Shown here in pieces: positions 5,534 to 8,059 of a stretch of 8,059 nt of DNA. The stretch lies in NCBI GenBank assembly GCA_045580405.1, contig JAZNNT010000122.1:1-8059 (forward strand), read 5' to 3'. The notes beneath the pieces are model-generated. The model did not search any database. It worked only from the letters and a program-made list of their open reading frames with translations, and was not told the DNA's origin. The stretch comes from SIG452 sp045580405 (GTDB lineage: Bacteria; Bacillota; Clostridia; UMGS1840). The position numbers and the translations under genes were made by a program. Positions within the stretch are counted from its first letter, which is position 1; every line of letters begins with the position of its first letter.

Positions 5534-6268
5534 GCTGCCTGCCTCCTTCACTTTGGTTCCAGCTACTTTCTGGAAACTGGATTTTACTTCTAAATCAACA
5601 TGATATTTCTTTGCCATTTCTACAGAACGATTATGAAGCACATTGGCACCCAAGGATGCCAGCTCCAACATTTCGTCGTAGGAAATATCGTTTAGTTTTC
5701 TTGCATCGGGCACCAATCTGGGATCACAAGTATAAACGCCATCCACATCGGTGTAAATTTCACAAACGTCTGCACGAAGTGCAGCTGCCAATGCCACTGC
5801 GGTGGTGTCAGAGCCGCCTCTTCCCAAGGTAGTGATATCATTCACATCATTCACACCCTGAAAACCTGCAACAATGACAATTCTGCCTTTATCCAGTTCA
5901 TTTACCAGACGGGTGGTTTCCACCTTTTCAATACGAGCAGAACCGTATACCATATTGGTTTTAATAGGTGTTTGCCAACCGGTTAAAGAAACTACCGGAT
6001 ATTTGTTTTTTTCCAATGCCATTGCTAAGAGTGCAATGGTAATCTGTTCTCCTGTAGAGAGCAGAACGTCCATTTCTCGTTTGGACGGTTTCGCATTGAT
6101 TTCTGCGGCTTTTTCAATTAAGTCGTCGGTAGTGTCACCCTGTGCGGATACAACAACTACCACGGAATTTCCTGCGTCGTATGCATCCTGAATACGACCT
6201 GCCACATTAAAAATCTTTTGGGCGTTGGCAACAGAGCTTCCGCCGAATTTCTGTACAATAATACCCAC
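5060..6268 (-). CDS. lysC: Aspartate kinase, LysC type with two ACT domains
   Basis: Catalyses ATP-dependent phosphorylation of L-aspartate to 4-phospho-L-aspartate, the first step towards lysine (and diaminopimelate for the wall), threonine and methionine; cytosolic. The 402 residues match the length of monofunctional aspartokinases. The amino-acid-kinase domain (1 to about 245) shows KFGGSSV at 7-13, STGEQ at 71-75, GFQGV at 135-139, TTLGRGGSDTTAVALA at 147-162 and YTDVDGVYTCDPR at 172-184. Two ACT domains follow (about 262-330 with DDTPG, and 338-402 with NPGV), so feedback inhibition by lysine and/or threonine is expected but the ligand cannot be read off. The start is GTG, chosen because AGGAGG sits 8 nt upstream and the frame gives the standard N-terminus. 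It lies 20 nt after the hom stop, so translation is probably coupled. A strong internal start at 5533 may give a separate beta subunit. Confidence 0.97.
   Translation of the reverse strand: MGIIVQKFGGSSVANAQKIFNVAGRIQDAYDAGNSVVVVVSAQGDTTDDLIEKAAEINAKPSKREMDVLLSTGEQITIALLAMALEKNKYPVVSLTGWQTPIKTNMVYGSARIEKVETTRLVNELDKGRIVIVAGFQGVNDVNDITTLGRGGSDTTAVALAAALRADVCEIYTDVDGVYTCDPRLVPDARKLNDISYDEMLELASLGANVLHNRSVEMAKKYHVDLEVKSSFQKVAGTKVKEAGSVEKLLVRGVARDNDVARIAVIGVDDTPGKAYRMFALLAKKNINVDVILQSIGRDNTKDISFTVSRSQMEEAVKVLNDNLEDLGAKEITHDEKISKVSIVGSGMLSNPGVAAKMFEALYDANINIRMISTSEIKVSVLIDEDMAEKAVQAIHHKFFKD
5542..5548 (-). promoter_or_regulatory. Internal Shine-Dalgarno sequence in lysC
   Basis: AAGGAGG on the minus strand, 8 nt ahead of the in-frame GTG codon for Val246. 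The codons read Lys-Glu in the interdomain linker, where coding constraint is probably weak, so the run may be kept for ribosome binding. Confidence 0.6.
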
Positions 6269-6288
6269 TTTTGATACCTCCTGCAGGC

Positions 6289-7476
6289 TTATGCCAATTT
6301 CATGTATGATACCGCTTGAGAAAGAACATTTGAAAGTTCTTCCTCGCGGATTTGTTCTGTTACAATGCCAACTTCGCCTTCTGCCACCGTAATCTGACGG
6401 GCAACGGGAAGTTTTGTGGTGATTGCTTCCGGATTCTTAGTACGGATTAAATAGCAGCCGAAGTTTTCGCTGCTTTCGGCAACAAAATCGGATTCTGCCT
6501 TACTCCAGAAATATTCTCTGTTACGGTCATTGCGCAGGCAGTCAATAATGTCTGCAACCACAGCACTTGCGGTAGGCAGCTTCCCTGCACCGGGTCCGTA
6601 AAACACCACTTCGCCGATGGCGTTGCCGTTCACCATAATACCGTTGAACACATCGTCAATAGATGCTAAGGGTGTTCCCTTTTTAATGATTCTCGGTTCC
6701 ACAGAAACATAAACTTTTCCGTCTTTTAATTCTGCCTGCCCAATTAGCTTAATTACGGAGTCCATTTTTTCCGCATATGCCACATCGACAGCAGTAATAC
6801 CGGTGATACCAACGGTTTTCACCAGATTGCATTCCACTTCTTTTCCAAACACCAAAGAAGATAAAATGGCAATTTTACGGCAAGCGTCAATCCCGTCTAC
6901 GTCTGCAGAGGGATTGCGTTCTGCATAACCTTTTTCCTGAGCTTCTTTTAACGCAGTTTCAAAATCGGAGCCTTCCCGGAACATTTTGGTTAAAATATAG
7001 TTGGTGGTACCGTTTAAGATACCGGTGATGCGAGTAATTTCATTTGCTGCAAGACAGCTGTATAAAGGACGGATAATGGGAATACCGCCACCTACACTGG
7101 CTTCAAATAAGTAGTTTACATTTTTCTCTTTCGCAATCTGCAAAAGCTCGGTACCTTTGGTTGCCACCAGTTCTTTGTTGGAGGTTACCACATGCTTCCC
7201 TGCTAAGAGAAGTTGTTTCGTATAATCATATGCAAAAGTGGCACCGCCCATAACTTCTGCAACCACCGAAATTTCGGGGTCGTTTAAGATAGCGGAAAAA
7301 TCCTTGGTAATTTTGGTTGCCTCAGGATCGGAAGCGGCCACTTCTTTGATGTCTAACACATATTTTACTTCCACGCTGTCGCCCAGCTTTTCAGACAACG
7401 ACTTGGCATTGGTACGGATGACTTCACACACACCGCTTCCCACAACGCCATAGCCCAATACTGCTACTTTCAACAT
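6289..7476 (-). CDS. hom: Homoserine dehydrogenase
   Basis: Reduces L-aspartate 4-semialdehyde to L-homoserine with NAD(P)H, the branch point to threonine and methionine. The 395-residue protein has a Rossmann domain with GYGVVG (8-13) and a catalytic domain with SNKELVA (99-105), ASVGGGIPIIRPL (126-138), GILNGTTNYIL (152-162) and GYAERNPSADVDGID (183-197). K101, E186, D197 and K201 align with the catalytic or substrate-binding residues known from yeast homoserine dehydrogenase. At 41-44 LDIK follows beta-2 without the Arg often linked to NADPH binding, so cofactor choice is uncertain. The C-terminal part (about 335-395) is shorter than the usual ACT domain (about 430 residues in Bacillus) and lacks a D-x-PG-type loop. 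The start is the ATG with GAGGAA 9 nt upstream; an in-frame extension to 7599 would overlap pheB, has no homologous sequence and is rejected. Confidence 0.97.
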   Translation of the reverse strand: MLKVAVLGYGVVGSGVCEVIRTNAKSLSEKLGDSVEVKYVLDIKEVAASDPEATKITKDFSAILNDPEISVVAEVMGGATFAYDYTKQLLLAGKHVVTSNKELVATKGTELLQIAKEKNVNYLFEASVGGGIPIIRPLYSCLAANEITRITGILNGTTNYILTKMFREGSDFETALKEAQEKGYAERNPSADVDGIDACRKIAILSSLVFGKEVECNLVKTVGITGITAVDVAYAEKMDSVIKLIGQAELKDGKVYVSVEPRIIKKGTPLASIDDVFNGIMVNGNAIGEVVFYGPGAGKLPTASAVVADIIDCLRNDRNREYFWSKAESDFVAESSENFGCYLIRTKNPEAITTKLPVARQITVAEGEVGIVTEQIREEELSNVLSQAVSYMKLA

Positions 7477-7501
7477 AAAATTTTGTTCCTCATTTCTTGC
7501 T

Positions 7502-7945
7502 CTATTCACTGATGATGACGGTAAACTTGCTGATATCTTCAATTGCAGAAAGCTTATTTTCCAAAGCTTCCAGTTTCTTCTCCATGCCGGAGGTATCAAT
7601 GGAAATGGAAAGGGTTGCCTTTCCGTCCATCGGAATATTCTGATTGATTGTCAACACATTGGCACCGTAGCTTGCGATGACCTTCAATACCTGTGATAAA
7701 ATCCCCGCTACGTCGGATAACTCCATAAAGAAAGTAACCATACGGGTTGCTTTCAACGAGTTGTAAGGAAAAATCATATCCTTGTATTTATAAAAGGCAC
7801 TTCGGGACAAATCTTCCATTTTTACTGCATCAGACACCTTCATGTCCGGATTGTTCTCCAGCAGTTTTTTTACCGCTAAGGTTTTCACCAGAACCGATGG
7901 TACAGCAAGTTTGTCCACAACGAAGTATTCATGATTTTTAAGCAT
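7502..7945 (-). CDS. pheB: PheB-like HTH-ACT domain protein (UPF0735 family)
   Basis: A 147-residue protein closely resembling Bacillus PheB, which has the same length. The N-terminal part holds a helix-turn-helix-like segment at about 36-57 (VSDAVKMEDLSRSAFYKYKD, the most conserved part of the family). An ACT domain spans about 69-147 (FFMELSDVAGILSQVL, then GANVLTINQNIP). ACT domains bind amino acids, so an amino-acid-responsive regulator is the likely role. The name comes from its place next to pheA in Bacillus; no phenylalanine role is shown here. As first gene of an operon with hom and lysC it probably senses threonine, lysine or methionine (inference). The ATG at 7945 is chosen because GAGGTG lies 6 nt upstream and it gives the family length; an upstream GTG at 7954 has no SD. 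The stop is TAG, 25 nt before hom. Confidence 0.9.
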   Translation of the reverse strand: MLKNHEYFVVDKLAVPSVLVKTLAVKKLLENNPDMKVSDAVKMEDLSRSAFYKYKDMIFPYNSLKATRMVTFFMELSDVAGILSQVLKVIASYGANVLTINQNIPMDGKATLSISIDTSGMEKKLEALENKLSAIEDISKFTVIISE

Positions 7946-7954
7946 TGTCCACAC

Positions 7955-7977
7955 CTCGAAAACATTTGTACTCGAAA
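7955..7977 (-). repeat. Direct heptamer repeat in the operon leader, possible operator
   Basis: CTCGAAA occurs on the plus strand at 7955-7961 and 7971-7977, 16 bp apart, between the -10 element and the pheB start. The upstream copy also sits in a small inverted repeat TACTC-GAAA-GAGTA (7969-7982) that overlaps the -10 box and the expected transcription start. The position suits a repressor site, for example for the HTH-ACT protein itself, but the motif is short. Confidence 0.3.
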
Positions 7978-7978
7978 G

Positions 7979-8007
7979 AGTATAGCACTTGCTTTCGGTG
8001 TTTTCAA
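7979..8007 (-). promoter_or_regulatory. Sigma-A promoter of the pheB-hom-lysC operon
   Basis: On the minus strand TTGAAA (8002-8007) is followed after 17 nt by TATACT (7979-7984). The expected start is near 7972, giving a leader of about 27 nt, too short for a riboswitch. The sequence upstream (8008-8059) is very AT-rich with A/T tracts, which could act as an UP element. Confidence 0.85.
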
Positions 8008-8059
8008 TTCTATTTATCTTTATTTATTTAAGTTTAAATACTATTTTTCTTCGTTTTTT

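Noticed and set aside
7477..7599. N-terminal extension of hom by 41 codons to an upstream start
   Set aside because: It overlaps the end of pheB in another frame, has no SD, and its sequence does not resemble any Rossmann protein; the ATG at 7476 has GAGGAA and gives the standard MLKVAVLGYG start.
7946..7954. GTG start for the PheB-like protein three codons upstream
   Set aside because: The GTG overlaps the GAGGTG that serves as SD for the ATG at 7945, and it has no SD of its own.
7946..8059. Lysine or threonine riboswitch or leader peptide ahead of the hom-lysC operon
   Set aside because: The distance from the predicted start to the pheB ATG is only about 27 nt, with no terminator hairpin and no Thr/Lys-rich peptide.

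Overview
The window looks like chromosomal DNA of a low-GC, endospore-forming member of the Clostridia. The reasons are a full-length SpoIVA spore-coat ATPase ending in the Clostridia-like tail GGLICIIL, a large exported protein of InlB-type repeats plus a copper-amine-oxidase-N-like stalk domain, AGGAGG-type ribosome binding sites, and AT-rich promoters and terminators. I cannot name a species. All five recognised genes read on the minus strand, so transcription runs from right to left.

Right part (about 8010 down to 5003): a sigma-A type promoter (TTGAAA, 17 bp, TATACT) drives a tight three-gene operon. The genes are a PheB-like HTH-ACT protein, homoserine dehydrogenase (hom) and a LysC-type aspartokinase (lysC, GTG start). 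Gaps are 25 and 20 nt, and a hairpin/U-tract terminator follows. The two enzymes catalyse the first and third steps of the aspartate pathway to threonine, methionine and lysine; the HTH-ACT protein is a plausible amino-acid-sensing regulator of the operon. Inside lysC lies a strong SD plus GTG placed where the beta subunit of Bacillus aspartokinase II is known to start.

Middle (4332-5059, 728 nt without a convincing gene): the lysC-proximal part holds two diverged copies of a roughly 105-bp unit (4713-4816 and 4949-5053). Each has a terminator-like hairpin and a near-identical AT-rich palindrome. The second copy is embedded in a perfect 27-bp inverted repeat. The distal part holds a near-consensus sigma-A promoter (TTGACT, 17 bp, TATAAT) and a leader of about 242 nt. 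That leader folds on paper into a closed three-way junction followed by an intrinsic terminator with a cUUCGg loop and a possible antiterminator, all ahead of the surface-protein gene. It matches no riboswitch class I can recall and is the best candidate here for something undescribed.

Left part (1-4331): an 870-residue secreted multidomain surface protein, a strong terminator, then spoIVA with its own excellent sigma-E promoter. The first 128 nt beyond spoIVA hold only small hairpins.
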